Shown here piece by piece: positions 33,674 to 41,344 of a DNA stretch of 64,000 nt. The notes beneath the pieces are model-generated. The model was given only the letters and a program-made list of their open reading frames with translations, searched no databases and had not been told where the DNA came from. The stretch lies in NCBI RefSeq assembly GCF_023227905.1, contig NZ_JALOCF010000020.1:1-64000 (forward strand), in the 5' to 3' direction. The translations under genes were made by a program, and so were the position numbers. This stretch comes from Methylobacter sp. (GTDB taxonomy: Bacteria; Pseudomonadota; Gammaproteobacteria; Methylococcales; Methylomonadaceae). The stretch's first letter is position 1, and every line of letters begins with the position of its first letter.

Positions 33674-34408
33674 ACAGTCTCCAATGCGAGTAGTTTAAAG
33701 CATAGTGGACAAAGGCTTTAACCTCAGCCATAACCTCAGCAGGGAGCATAGGAGATTAGGCGGGGTTTTTCAATAAAAAACGTGATGGAGGCGGCTGAGT
33801 CTTCAGAAAGTATGTATGGTTAAGGAATGGGCCGCTTTTACCCCAGCATAGAATTCAACGGATAAAAGCGTATCCGAGTTATGAGGCTTACAAAAAATTC
33901 AGCGTTGGCTTACATGCGGCGGCAATTTTATGAATAACCCGGTCTTCTGGAAGTGGCCTGCTGCGAACGCTCGCATAGTCTCTTGTATGTTGTTATGGAC
34001 TGCATTGCTTCTGTCAAGGAGTGCATGGGTATTTTGGCAACGGAGTTTGGAACGATTTTGATCTGGCCAATGCAACAACTGTAATGGCCCGATAAAAATG
34101 GACGCATGAGGAAAAGACGATGGGCCAAAAACCGTAGGTATTCTAGGGATGGTTCAAGCCACAATCGGCAAACGGATCTCATAGTTAGAAACCAAGGGCT
34201 CAGTGTCGGCCAGCCACCACTCAGGCCGTCTATGAATCTGATGGTTATAACCTTAGGGATTGACTCTATTGGTTGCTTCTATCTCACCAGTAGCGTTCTT
34301 AATACAAGAGCAACATCAGATTAAGTCCAAACTAATACGGATAAGACGAGGCCTGTCTTATAAATGATCCTTCCATGGACCAGGACGAGCGTCGCCGTTA
34401 GTGCAACA
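33674..34408. other. 735-base intergenic stretch upstream of pntA, no gene recognised
   Basis: Several short open frames on both strands (for example 33928-34182 minus and 34106-34324 plus) have no family character and overlap one another. Upstream pntA promoter elements must lie at its left end, but no clear consensus was found. A 9-base near-repeat (TAACCTCAGC, twice at about 33720-33743) was seen. Old mobile-element debris is possible. Confidence 0.4.
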
Positions 34409-34741
34409 TTAATTCTGTTTTTCGATACTCTTTTTGTGTTGCCGTTGTTCATGATGACGTTTTTTCATGTCATCCATTTTTGTCATTTGCTCAGGCGTCA
34501 GGATTTCCTTCAGACGTGCACGGGTTTCTTCATGAATAGTTTTGTATTTCTCGTGCTGTTCCTTGAATAACGCGTTCATTTTAGTTTTTTGCTCTTCATT
34601 TAAATTCAGTTCCTTGGTCATACGCTCCATTCTATTGCCATAGTGAGACCCTTCATCATTCTCTTTATCGGTGCCGGGCATGGCCGCCACTGTTAAAGGA
34701 AGAGCCAAGGCCATTGCGATCATTATGATTTTTTTGTTCAT
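34409..34741 (-). CDS. Spy/CpxP-like periplasmic protein (LTXXQ type)
   Basis: A 110-residue protein with a signal peptide (MNKKIIMIAMALALPLTVAA). The mature part is helical and charged: MTKELNLNEEQKTKMNALFK and RARLKEILTPEQMTKMDDMK, the latter holding the LTPEQ motif of the Spy/CpxP family. These proteins act as periplasmic chaperones or stress sensors. The His-rich C-terminal tail (KKRHHEQRQHKK) could bind metal. It stands alone upstream of a secreted protein gene on the same strand. Confidence 0.78.
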   Translation of the reverse strand: MNKKIIMIAMALALPLTVAAMPGTDKENDEGSHYGNRMERMTKELNLNEEQKTKMNALFKEQHEKYKTIHEETRARLKEILTPEQMTKMDDMKKRHHEQRQHKKSIEKQN

Positions 34742-34876
34742 AGTAGTCTCTCAGTTCTGTTAAGTTGGTTGGGGTTTTGGGGCAGTTTTTCTGTTGTCAG
34801 GGATCGGAAGCAAGTTTCGAAAGAGCTTTAGATTTTTTAATGTTTATTATCGCGCATGTGATGGAACCAAGGCATT

Positions 34877-34919
34877 ATCTGTGCGGCACAATACTTTGTC
34901 AGTGCTGTGCCGCACAGAT
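34877..34919. terminator. Strong hairpin at the 3' end of the secreted-protein gene
   Basis: ATCTGTGCGGCACA (34877-34890) pairs perfectly with TGTGCCGCACAGAT (34906-34919); 15-base loop. It starts 3 bases after the stop codon of the minus-strand gene at 34923-35495. There is no long U-run, so it may act as an mRNA 3'-end stabiliser as well as a terminator. Confidence 0.55.
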
Positions 34920-34922
34920 GCT

Positions 34923-35495
34923 TTAAATCTTGTCTAAGACTGACACACAAAGATTGGTTGCTTTCTTGTTTGCATCCAGTATGGGTTTCAGCGTGAATGA
35001 TACAACCGATTCTACACCCGCATCGCCTAAGTCGGAGACGGGGACTTTTTCAATGGACGCTTTATTATTGTCGATTTTCCATTTGTAGTCGGCGTCAAAA
35101 GCGGTGTTCTTGCCGGAATTTTCCAGGTCTACTTCAAAATTGGCGCCCGGACAGGCTTCGGTCGGATTTTTCAAGTCCAGGACATGGGTATGAAACCCGG
35201 AAGGAGTTGCTTCATGGGAGCTGTCGTCGATAGGCAGGTGAGTGGTCAAGACCAGTACGTTGTTGCCGCCGTCCGTTAATACCGCATAACCGAAGGCACC
35301 GGATTTCCCGTCCATTGGAATATCCTTGTCGGTTTTGATTTCCACTTCCAGTAATTTTTTGTCGGCTTTGGCTTCCCATTCCACTTCAACCTCTTTAAGC
35401 GACAAATACCCGCCGGTTTCAGCGAGTGCCACGCCACCGGCTAAGGTTAGGCCAATGGCTGATGCAAGCAATGATGTTTTACTAATAGATTTCAT
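34923..35495 (-). CDS. Secreted protein of unknown function
   Basis: A 190-residue protein with a signal peptide (residues 1-25, ALAETGG at the cleavage). The mature part appears to be all-beta: YLSLKEVEVEWEAKADKKLL, GAFGYAVLTDGGNNVLVLTT, THLPIDDSSHEATPSGFHTH (several histidines) and a closing VVSFTLKPILDANKKATNLC. It was not recognised. The histidine-containing loop suggests a metal-binding role, which is a guess. It is flanked by a strong 3' hairpin. Confidence 0.65.
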   Translation of the reverse strand: MKSISKTSLLASAIGLTLAGGVALAETGGYLSLKEVEVEWEAKADKKLLEVEIKTDKDIPMDGKSGAFGYAVLTDGGNNVLVLTTHLPIDDSSHEATPSGFHTHVLDLKNPTEACPGANFEVDLENSGKNTAFDADYKWKIDNNKASIEKVPVSDLGDAGVESVVSFTLKPILDANKKATNLCVSVLDKI

Positions 35496-36069
35496 GATTA
35501 TTCTCCATCAAAAAGAAGTATTGAATCGATATTATTTATACATGGTATTAGTGAGATAAAGCAAGCGCATATTTCATATTAGTATTACTTCAGTGACTTA
35601 CGGTAAAGCCACAAGAACTTTTATAACGACTGAAGGGTATTTGGCAATGGTTTGCGGTTCAAAACTGCCGTGGCGATCGCGAGGAATCTTGATCGGCAAC
35701 TCGCCGAAGCCGCCTTTGAGCGTCTTTTGGCTCTTTCCTATTCAGCAATAAACAGCGTTCCGATGCGTTTTTTCATCGTTGCTCAGTCTGGCATTCACTT
35801 GATGATAGAATTTAAGTTATTCCAGCACACTATCCGCAAGCAACTAAAAATAGCTGATGAGCCAGTTTATCAGTGTCAACACCCGCCTTCGAAGCTTGGT
35901 TTGTTTCACGGGCAATTGGACGACCGACCGGATAGCCAGTGTTTTAGTTTCATCAATGAGGGAGTGGAAAAGGCAATCTGACTACAACGGTCGATCCTAA
36001 AATAGCAGGGGCCTTTTTCTGCGGGAAAATGTGGAAAAAGCACGGGTCTTTGAATGAACTGAAAACTGT
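35496..36069. other. 574-base intergenic region holding the transposase remnant
   Basis: Apart from the IS256-type remnant at 35598-35741 nothing was recognised. A plus-strand open frame at 35652-35981 covers the remnant in antisense and shows no family motifs. Confidence 0.45.
35598..35741 (-). pseudogene. Remnant of an IS256 (Mutator)-family transposase
   Basis: On the minus strand, codons encode IGKSQKTLKGGFGELPIKIP then RDRHGSFEPQTIAKYPS, which is the well-known N-terminal segment of IS256-family transposases (GKS-KTLKG-G-LPI-IPRDR-GSFEP). A stop codon (TGA) lies just upstream and a stop is reached after about 47 codons, while an intact transposase has about 400. No inverted repeats or flanking parts were found, so this is an isolated fragment. 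Plus-strand open frames over it are shadows. Confidence 0.72.
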
Positions 36070-36549
36070 TTAATGGTTATCTGACTCGTCATGGGCAAGC
36101 GACGACGCTTTAACGCCGGATTGCGTTGGCAAGTCGATCTTGACGCCGAAGCGGGCTGCATCGGCCAGCGAGTATTTATCCATCACCGCCAGGAATGCGC
36201 GCTGAGCCTCATAAAACATGGCCTTCAGGAAACAGTCGCGGATGAGTCGGCACTGATTGGATGGCACGTTAAAGCACTCTACCAGATCCATGTTGACTTC
36301 AGTCTGTCGTATCACTTCCCCGACGCCTATGGTATAGGCGGGTCTGCCCAGCTGAATACCGCCACCCTTGCCACGGGTCGTTATGATGAAGCCTTGATTG
36401 GCCAGACTATTTGCCACCTTAACCAGATGGTTGCGGGAAATTTGATGATACTCGGCAATCTCTGAAATTGTCGCCAGACCGGGTTCCGGTAATCGGGCAA
36501 GATAAATCAGCACGCGCAGTGAATAATCAGTGAATTGTGTAAGCTGCAT
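36070..36549 (-). CDS. nsrR: NsrR-type Rrf2-family nitric oxide-sensing repressor
   Basis: A 159-residue Rrf2-family winged-helix protein. MQLTQFTDYSLRVLIYLARL is the NsrR/Rrf2 opening and EIAEYHQISRNHLVKVANSL the DNA-binding helix pair; TTRGKGGGIQLGRPA is the wing. Three cysteines at about 92, 100 and 106 (ECFNVPSNQCRLIRDCF) match the NsrR iron-sulfur site. NsrR loses its cluster on contact with NO and releases genes such as haemoglobins. Here it is divergent from a truncated haemoglobin gene whose promoter carries an NsrR box, which strongly supports the name. Confidence 0.9.
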   Translation of the reverse strand: MQLTQFTDYSLRVLIYLARLPEPGLATISEIAEYHQISRNHLVKVANSLANQGFIITTRGKGGGIQLGRPAYTIGVGEVIRQTEVNMDLVECFNVPSNQCRLIRDCFLKAMFYEAQRAFLAVMDKYSLADAARFGVKIDLPTQSGVKASSLAHDESDNH

Positions 36550-36636
36550 GTTAAATACTCCTTAAGATTAACCCGTCTTTAAGCTAGACATTAAAGAACT
36601 AAGAGATAAGGCTTGACTATTTTATAATCGGACAAT

Positions 36637-36659
36637 AAGATGCATATCAAATACATCTT
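36637..36659. promoter_or_regulatory. NsrR binding box at the haemoglobin promoter
   Basis: AAGATGCATATCAAATACAT plus CTT matches the reported gammaproteobacterial NsrR consensus (AAGATGcyTTTnAAATrCATCTT) at nearly every position and is a palindrome. It overlaps a candidate -10 (TAAGAT, 36636-36641) preceded by TTGACT (36613-36618) with a 17-base spacer, so binding would block the promoter. Confidence 0.85.
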
Positions 36660-36702
36660 ATTGTCGCGCTTCACCGTTCCCCCTCAGGAAAGAGGCGCCT
36701 TT

Positions 36703-36725
36703 AAGATGTATTTTAAACGCCTTTT
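36703..36725. promoter_or_regulatory. Second, degenerate NsrR-like half-site
   Basis: AAGATGTATTTTAAACGCCT plus TTT keeps the left half of the NsrR consensus, with the right half degraded. It lies 20 bases before the haemoglobin start codon, between the promoter box and the RBS. Confidence 0.5.
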
Positions 36726-36744
36726 TAATTAGCTGGAGAAAAAT

Positions 36745-37119
36745 ATGTCACAACAAAAATCCTTGTATGAGAAATTGGGCGGAGAAGCTGCTGTTAACGC
36801 CTCTGTTGATGTCTTTTACCGTAAGGTGTTGAGCGATAGCCGCATCAGTTCTTTTTTTGAAGATGTGGACATGGAGAAACAGGCAGCAAAACAAAAATCA
36901 TTCCTGACCATGGCTTTCGGCGGGCCGCATAATTACAGCGGTCTCGATATGCGCACGGGGCATGCCCATTTGGTCGAGCGAGGCTTGAACGATACGCATG
37001 TCGATGCGGTAATTGAACACCTTGCGGCGACTCTCCGCGAATTGGGTGTAAAAGAAGAACTGATCAATCAGGTTGCCGCCATCGCCGAAAGTACACGCAA
37101 CGACGTGCTGGGACGTTAA
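36745..37119 (+). CDS. Group I truncated haemoglobin
   Basis: A 124-residue 2/2 globin of the TrHbN type. SLYEKLGGEAAVNASVDVFY is the A-to-B helix region with the B10 tyrosine, SFLTMAFGGPHNYSGLDMRT the E-F segment with the glycine motif, and GHAHLVERGLNDTHVDAVIE carries the proximal histidine (about residue 73). Group I members detoxify NO with oxygen. An NsrR box controls the promoter, fitting NO defence; methanotrophs produce and meet NO through nitrite reduction. RBS TGGAGAA lies just upstream. Confidence 0.92.
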   Translation: MSQQKSLYEKLGGEAAVNASVDVFYRKVLSDSRISSFFEDVDMEKQAAKQKSFLTMAFGGPHNYSGLDMRTGHAHLVERGLNDTHVDAVIEHLAATLRELGVKEELINQVAAIAESTRNDVLGR

Positions 37120-37259
37120 TTCTTCATTTTTGAAATAGGGGGCAATATCCGTTATTCGCCCGCCAGCGTGCAGCATGAAGATGATCATCTTCACATCCAT
37201 GTCCGCCGTCTGCCGCAAGGCGGGGGCTGGATACATGAAGAACTACGTTTTTAAGGAGT

Positions 37260-37841
37260 ATGATTATGTATATCACACGAAAAATGATCATGGTATGTAT
37301 ATCAATTGTTGGACTTTTGTTTCTCCCATTGACAGCTCAAAGTGCTAATGTGCTAAACAGTTCGGTGACAAGGCAGGACGGGCGATACATGATGCACATG
37401 GAAACCATTGTTCAAGCTCCCGTTGCGAAAGTCCACTCTCTTCTCATGAATTATAAAAACTTTACTCGCTTCAACTCGATTTTCAAACAGGTTGAGTTCG
37501 TGGGACACATTGGTGATGGGGTTAGAATGGGAGTCAGATCGGAATTTTGCGTTCTGGCCATCTGCCAGGACTTCGACTGGATCCAGGATGTCCAGTTTCT
37601 ACCCGACGGCGAAATTTCTATAACCATAATACCGAACCAGGGTGATTTCCGGCAGGGAAATGGCCGCTGGCGCCTGTTTTCAGTAAATGGTGGTACTCGG
37701 TTGTTATTCGATCTCGATCTAACACCAAAATATTGGATTCCGCCAATATTCGGTACATGGTTAGCGCAACAAAAATTTTCTGAGGACGCGTTTAAGTTCG
37801 CGCAAGAGCTAGAAAAGATGGTGATCTTGAATGACTGTTAG
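37260..37841 (+). CDS. Secreted SRPBCC/START-like protein
   Basis: A 193-residue protein with an N-terminal signal (residues about 5-28, ending AQSANV). The mature part has the SRPBCC helix-grip pattern: HMETIVQAPVAKVHSLLMNY, a central strand ISITIIPNQGDFRQGNGRWR, then GGTRLLFDLDLTPKYWIPP and a long C-terminal helix. Such proteins bind hydrophobic ligands. The start at 37260 (TTAAGGAG, 6 bases before) is the first of two ATGs. The gene is 140 bases after the haemoglobin gene and could share its transcript. The ligand is unknown. Confidence 0.78.
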   Translation: MIMYITRKMIMVCISIVGLLFLPLTAQSANVLNSSVTRQDGRYMMHMETIVQAPVAKVHSLLMNYKNFTRFNSIFKQVEFVGHIGDGVRMGVRSEFCVLAICQDFDWIQDVQFLPDGEISITIIPNQGDFRQGNGRWRLFSVNGGTRLLFDLDLTPKYWIPPIFGTWLAQQKFSEDAFKFAQELEKMVILNDC

Positions 37842-38001
37842 TCAAGTCACTATGGTTTTGTTGCATAAATCAAAAGCCGGACGAATTTCCCGTTACCTCA
37901 AATTTCTAGCGGATTTAGGGTTGTAACAACCGTTGCCTGTGTAGCCAATCGGGTAAAAAAAGTCCAGTTTTTCCACTTTATTAGCTATCTGTCCGGGCTT
38001 A

Positions 38002-38259
38002 TTACTCTTTAGCGTTAAAAGAGCCTGTATTGCTGATATTTTTGTCTGCCTCCGGCAGTAAATCAACTAGCGAGCAGTTTAAAGCTCTAGCCAATTTCCT
38101 GAGTACGTCAATGGAAACATTTTCGGCGCTGCCGTTTTCGATTTTGCTAATCATCGATTGGGTCACGCCAGACCGGGATTCAAGCTCTTTTTGAATCAAG
38201 CTAAGATCAAGCCGTCTACATTTTACAATGTCGCCTATTTGCATTAGGTACTCGTTCAT
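38002..38259 (-). CDS. XRE-family helix-turn-helix repressor
   Basis: An 85-residue protein, essentially one HTH_XRE domain: LSLIQKELESRSGVTQSMIS is the helix-turn-helix, followed by KIENGSAENVSIDVLRKLAR and ALNCSLVDLLPEADKN. Upstream of its start (38281-38300) is a degenerate TATGAATgaATTtATA palindrome resembling the perfect operators at 40771 and 40906, so it is probably the repressor of this small island. Confidence 0.88.
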   Translation of the reverse strand: MNEYLMQIGDIVKCRRLDLSLIQKELESRSGVTQSMISKIENGSAENVSIDVLRKLARALNCSLVDLLPEADKNISNTGSFNAKE

Positions 38260-38280
38260 GAGTGAAATTTAGCGGCTATT

Positions 38281-38300
38281 ATATGAATGAATTTATAATT
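38281..38300. promoter_or_regulatory. Degenerate operator copy upstream of the XRE gene
   Basis: ATATGAATGAATTTATAATT resembles the perfect palindromes at 40771 and 40906 and lies 22 bases before the XRE start, where a self-controlling repressor would bind. Confidence 0.5.
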
Positions 38301-38302
38301 TG

Positions 38303-38340
38303 AGCAAAAAAAGAGCCGCTGCAGCGGCTCTTTTTTTGCT
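38303..38340. terminator. Perfect bidirectional terminator
   Basis: AGCAAAAAAAGAGCCGCTGC continues as its own reverse complement through AGCGGCTCTTTTTTTGCT. A stem with A-run on one side and T-run on the other, 7 bases after the end of the Gp157-like gene. Confidence 0.95.
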
Positions 38341-38347
38341 CAATATC

Positions 38348-38851
38348 TTATTTTACGGCTAGGCGTGTGCCGCTGACCATTTCCGTGCCGGGCACGATAT
38401 TACCGGCTTTGATAGCATCCTTGATCGCATTTTTATCAATTTTCCAGCTGATGACTTCTTTCTTGAATTGTGCCGGGATTGCGTTTTCATCCAGGATGTT
38501 AACAACGGCCGGGTTTTTTTGGACTGAAAGCTTAAAATGAGGACATTCAATGTCGCTGATGCCGCAGAACTCCATATTTTCTTTTATGTAGTTTTTCAGC
38601 CATTGTACCCGGTTTTCCAGAGCTTTCCGGCGTTTAGCCATGTCTGCTTCGGCACTCTTGATTGCAGCGGCGGTGGCTTCCATATTGCGGAAAAATTTGG
38701 CAACGTTGATTGCTTTGTCTTCCAGTTCCCCGCCTAAAGCTTCCAAGGTGTCATTAACCGCTTCAATCGGTAAATCCATTTCCGGGTCGGTCAGAAAGTC
38801 CAATGCTTGCAGGTAGTTTGTGCTCAACTCGTATAGGGATAATCTATTCAT
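38348..38851 (-). CDS. Siphovirus Gp157-family protein
   Basis: A 167-residue protein. LSLYELSTNYLQALDFLTDP is the Gp157 opening. A coiled-coil core AVNDTLEALGGELEDKAINV and VAKFFRNMEATAAAIKSAEA, then MAKRRKALENRVQWLKNYIK, leads to a C-terminal beta strand region (HFKLSVQKNPAVVNILDENA, VISWKIDKNAIKDAIKAGN). The family occurs in phage and plasmid recombination modules. It lies directly downstream of the annealing-protein fusion gene and shares its strand; a single-strand annealing accessory role is inferred. Confidence 0.85.
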   Translation of the reverse strand: MNRLSLYELSTNYLQALDFLTDPEMDLPIEAVNDTLEALGGELEDKAINVAKFFRNMEATAAAIKSAEADMAKRRKALENRVQWLKNYIKENMEFCGISDIECPHFKLSVQKNPAVVNILDENAIPAQFKKEVISWKIDKNAIKDAIKAGNIVPGTEMVSGTRLAVK

Positions 38852-38907
38852 GATGATTTTCTCAATTGGGTCGAGCGGCGATTGGAACCGCCGCTCTTGA
38901 TGTGGAC

Positions 38908-40239
38908 TTAGAGTTCCACAGCAGCTTTATAGCGTGGCTCTCTGTTTGCAGTTATGCCGTCGTAGGCATCTCCCGCTTTCTCGATATCCCAATCACCTTT
39001 ACTTGGGTTTTCATGGTCGCTTAGGCGAAAACACCAGGCGGCTTTCTTGTTGTCCCACCGATAACCTGCGGCTTTTATCGCTTCTTTATGCTGCTTGGTG
39101 TTGCCGGACAGCCAAGCTAAAGCACCGTAAATCCTGATATTGACGCCGTCCAGGCTAATAACTGCGTTTATTGCGCTGTTTAGCATATCGCCAAAATCGC
39201 TGCTGACCGCTTCCTGGATTGGATGCTCGGCACCGTTGTAGGCGGTTTCTTTCACTAAGCGATGAGCCGCATTGACAGCTTTCATCATTACCGTTCCCGC
39301 CGGATTCTTGTTGGGTCGGTATCTCATGCACGCTTTACGGTACGCCGTTTTGATTGCATCCTGGTCTGCAAAGGCAGTAAGACCCAAAACCGATAAGGCC
39401 TCTTTAACGCTCATCGAGTCACTTTCCGCAAATTGGTCAAGCTTGGTGTAAAGGATTTGATAAAAGTCCTGAGTGAGCTCTAAAAAGCTGGTGAAGCGGT
39501 TGTGCGACGCTTTAGCCATCCACTCTTTAACCCGGGCTCGATCAAGTCCGAGCTCTTTAATTTTGGTTTCAAGCTGCTGATGCTGAGTCTTACTAATACC
39601 GTCAAAGCCGGTATTGAGTTCGGACTCGGCTCGCTGGATGCTTTCGGCTTCGCGGCGTTGAACCATATCCTCAATATCCTGGGTAAATACTTCAGAAAGA
39701 CCGGCCATTCTTAACGTTGCATCAATATGAGCGGATTTTTCCGCCATTTTCAGACTTTTGTTAATGTCTCCATTGTCTTGAGAAACAATCCGAGCCCCAA
39801 CACCGTCGGCCACTACCCGGCCGGAGCCGTCAACGATTTCGCAGCGGATGATGATTTGATTTAGATTTGTGCCGGTAAGCGCGGCTTTTTCATATTCCGG
39901 CAGAGACGGATAACGTACGGTAACGCCTAACATGCCGCATATTTTTTCAGCGCCCGGTTTAAATAGACTGGCTTTACTGAAATGGTTTGGGTTTTGGCAA
40001 TTCTTGCCGGCCTGGCATTTTGAGCGACCGACCGTATGGACTTTACCAAAGTCGGAACCATCAACCAATGCGTCGCGAATCCAAGCCATTAACGCAGCCC
40101 GATTTTGCTTGCGGCGATCTAAACCTTCTTGAAAAGTGGTCGCCGGAAGATCCAGCGGATTGGCGGAAATAACCGCCAGTTGTGTGTCTTGATCTTTAAC
40201 CGGTGTTTCCCGGCCAACTAATTGTTCTGTCGAATACAT
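38908..40239 (-). CDS. Annealing-protein-like / degenerate J-domain fusion protein
   Basis: A 443-residue protein with three parts. Residues about 35-200 resemble a phage/plasmid single-strand-annealing or recombination-accessory protein: SLFKPGAEKICGMLGVTVRY, then NKSLKMAEKSAHIDATLRMA and LSEVFTQDIEDM; a Cys pair CQAGKNCQNPNH near residue 75-86 may bind zinc. Residues about 276-332 look like a J-domain (VLGLTAFADQDAIKTAYRKA) in which the HPD motif is RPN (308-310), so Hsp70 stimulation is unlikely. Residues about 363-405 (GALAWLSGNTKQHKEAIKAA, GYRWDNKKAAWCFR) are a small domain found at the ends of some J-domain proteins of mobile elements. No such fusion is known to me by name. Confidence 0.7.
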   Translation of the reverse strand: MYSTEQLVGRETPVKDQDTQLAVISANPLDLPATTFQEGLDRRKQNRAALMAWIRDALVDGSDFGKVHTVGRSKCQAGKNCQNPNHFSKASLFKPGAEKICGMLGVTVRYPSLPEYEKAALTGTNLNQIIIRCEIVDGSGRVVADGVGARIVSQDNGDINKSLKMAEKSAHIDATLRMAGLSEVFTQDIEDMVQRREAESIQRAESELNTGFDGISKTQHQQLETKIKELGLDRARVKEWMAKASHNRFTSFLELTQDFYQILYTKLDQFAESDSMSVKEALSVLGLTAFADQDAIKTAYRKACMRYRPNKNPAGTVMMKAVNAAHRLVKETAYNGAEHPIQEAVSSDFGDMLNSAINAVISLDGVNIRIYGALAWLSGNTKQHKEAIKAAGYRWDNKKAAWCFRLSDHENPSKGDWDIEKAGDAYDGITANREPRYKAAVEL

Positions 40240-40448
40240 GACAAATACCTAATGTACAAATGAAATAAAAGGCAGGGCAAGCGGCTACAAGCCCGACAGT
40301 GGGTTAAATGCTCCGGAGCACCGGGGGGTTGGCAAGAAAAGGGGCTTAGCTTGATTCGTTTGTTGAGATGACATAAGTTGAATATTCCTGATGTGCAAAT
40401 CCGGGAAATGTGAGTAGGGCAGCTTGCCCCGGTTCACACTAAAATGCT

Positions 40449-40742
40449 TTAGAACGGTGCTATTTCGGACACGTCCGTTGTAGCGTTGTTTTTTCCGGCT
40501 TTGACCGAACAAATCGTATTCTTAACCGCTTCCACGAGAGTTTTCCCCGTCACAAAAAAGGGTTCAATGTTGGCCCCGGTAGGTGCGGATACAAAAACCG
40601 AGTAGTTTTCACCTTCTCGGTATTGATCGCGCCGGTTGTAAACTTGCACGCAGACAGCGCGCCCGGTAATACCGGCCGATAAAAGAGCGGTTTTCACTAC
40701 ATTGACCGCGTGACGTTGTTTATCAACGATATGAACGAACAT
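40449..40742 (-). CDS. 97-residue protein of unknown function in the XRE-controlled island
   Basis: Starts MFVHIVDKQRHAVNVVKTAL at 40742 with an ideal RBS (GGAGG, 5 bases before). The rest reads LLSAGITGRAVCVQVYNRRD and FFVTGKTLVEAVKNTICSVK, alternating strands and helices. It was not recognised. It is first in a minus-strand group that continues with the fusion protein and Gp157, and its promoter region contains perfect operator palindromes, so it is probably an early gene of the island. Confidence 0.6.
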   Translation of the reverse strand: MFVHIVDKQRHAVNVVKTALLSAGITGRAVCVQVYNRRDQYREGENYSVFVSAPTGANIEPFFVTGKTLVEAVKNTICSVKAGKNNATTDVSEIAPF

Positions 40743-40770
40743 AAAGCCTCCAAAGGGACTTAAACACAGC

Positions 40771-40788
40771 ATATGAATATATTCATAT
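40771..40788. promoter_or_regulatory. Operator palindrome, copy A (upstream of the 97-aa gene)
   Basis: ATATGAATATATTCATAT is its own reverse complement, 29 bases before the start of the 97-residue gene. The same core recurs at 40906-40925 and, degenerate, before the XRE gene. Confidence 0.8.
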
Positions 40789-40905
40789 TTTTAAGCCGGT
40801 TTTTGCCTTGTAACTTGCCTGCATTACAAATCAACTGACCGGATAAAATTGTCCCCGCCATTTATTTATTCACCTTGAACTAGCGGAAGAACAAAAGTCA
40901 CATTC

Positions 40906-40925
40906 AATATGAATATATTCATATT
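40906..40925. promoter_or_regulatory. Operator palindrome, copy B
   Basis: AATATGAATATATTCATATT, a perfect 20-base palindrome that shares 18 bases with copy A, 120 bases further upstream. Paired sites suggest cooperative binding of the XRE repressor. Confidence 0.8.
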
Positions 40926-41344
40926 ATAACAAAATAGCATTTTTATACAATAGCTTAAATAAAATAGATGGCCGGTTTTTAAACGCTAGAGTTTTACAAT
41001 GAATCGCTCGAATTTTGCTGGAAAAAAGCTCAGCCGATAAAAATTGATGAATCAAAGCAGCAAAATAGGCCTTGCACTACGTTAGGTTACATGCCTTTTT
41101 TAAAGAATGGGGTCACATCAAACTAAGAAGCCGTCTCGGGAAGCTTTTGATAAAGCAGGGCAGGGCCGAAGTAAGTTGACCTATCTGGATAATTTGGAGT
41201 TTTAAACAGAGAGCGCCTTGGGCTGTGACTATCTGTCTTTCGCAGACTGCTAAAAATAATTAAAAATTGCCTAATCTCGTGTCGGCTCTGGGTCTGTAGA
41301 CGGGTAACTGTGATCGGTAGGGGCCTAAACTTACGCATTTAGTT

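Larger units (their letters stand above)
40743..41344. other. 602-base region with operators but no recognised gene
   Basis: Contains the two operator palindromes at its left end. The remainder (40926-41344) has short overlapping frames (for example 41123-41338 minus) with no family features. Confidence 0.45.

Noticed and set aside
35652..35981. Plus-strand 109-codon open frame
   Set aside because: Its left part is antisense to the IS256 transposase remnant and it lacks family motifs.
37855..37900. GGTTTTGTTGCATAAATC, similar to the ends of some insertion sequences
   Set aside because: No matching inverted repeat or transposase nearby; a single short match is not enough.
41123..41338. Minus-strand 71-codon open frame
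   Set aside because: Composition is not protein-like, with no RBS and no motif.
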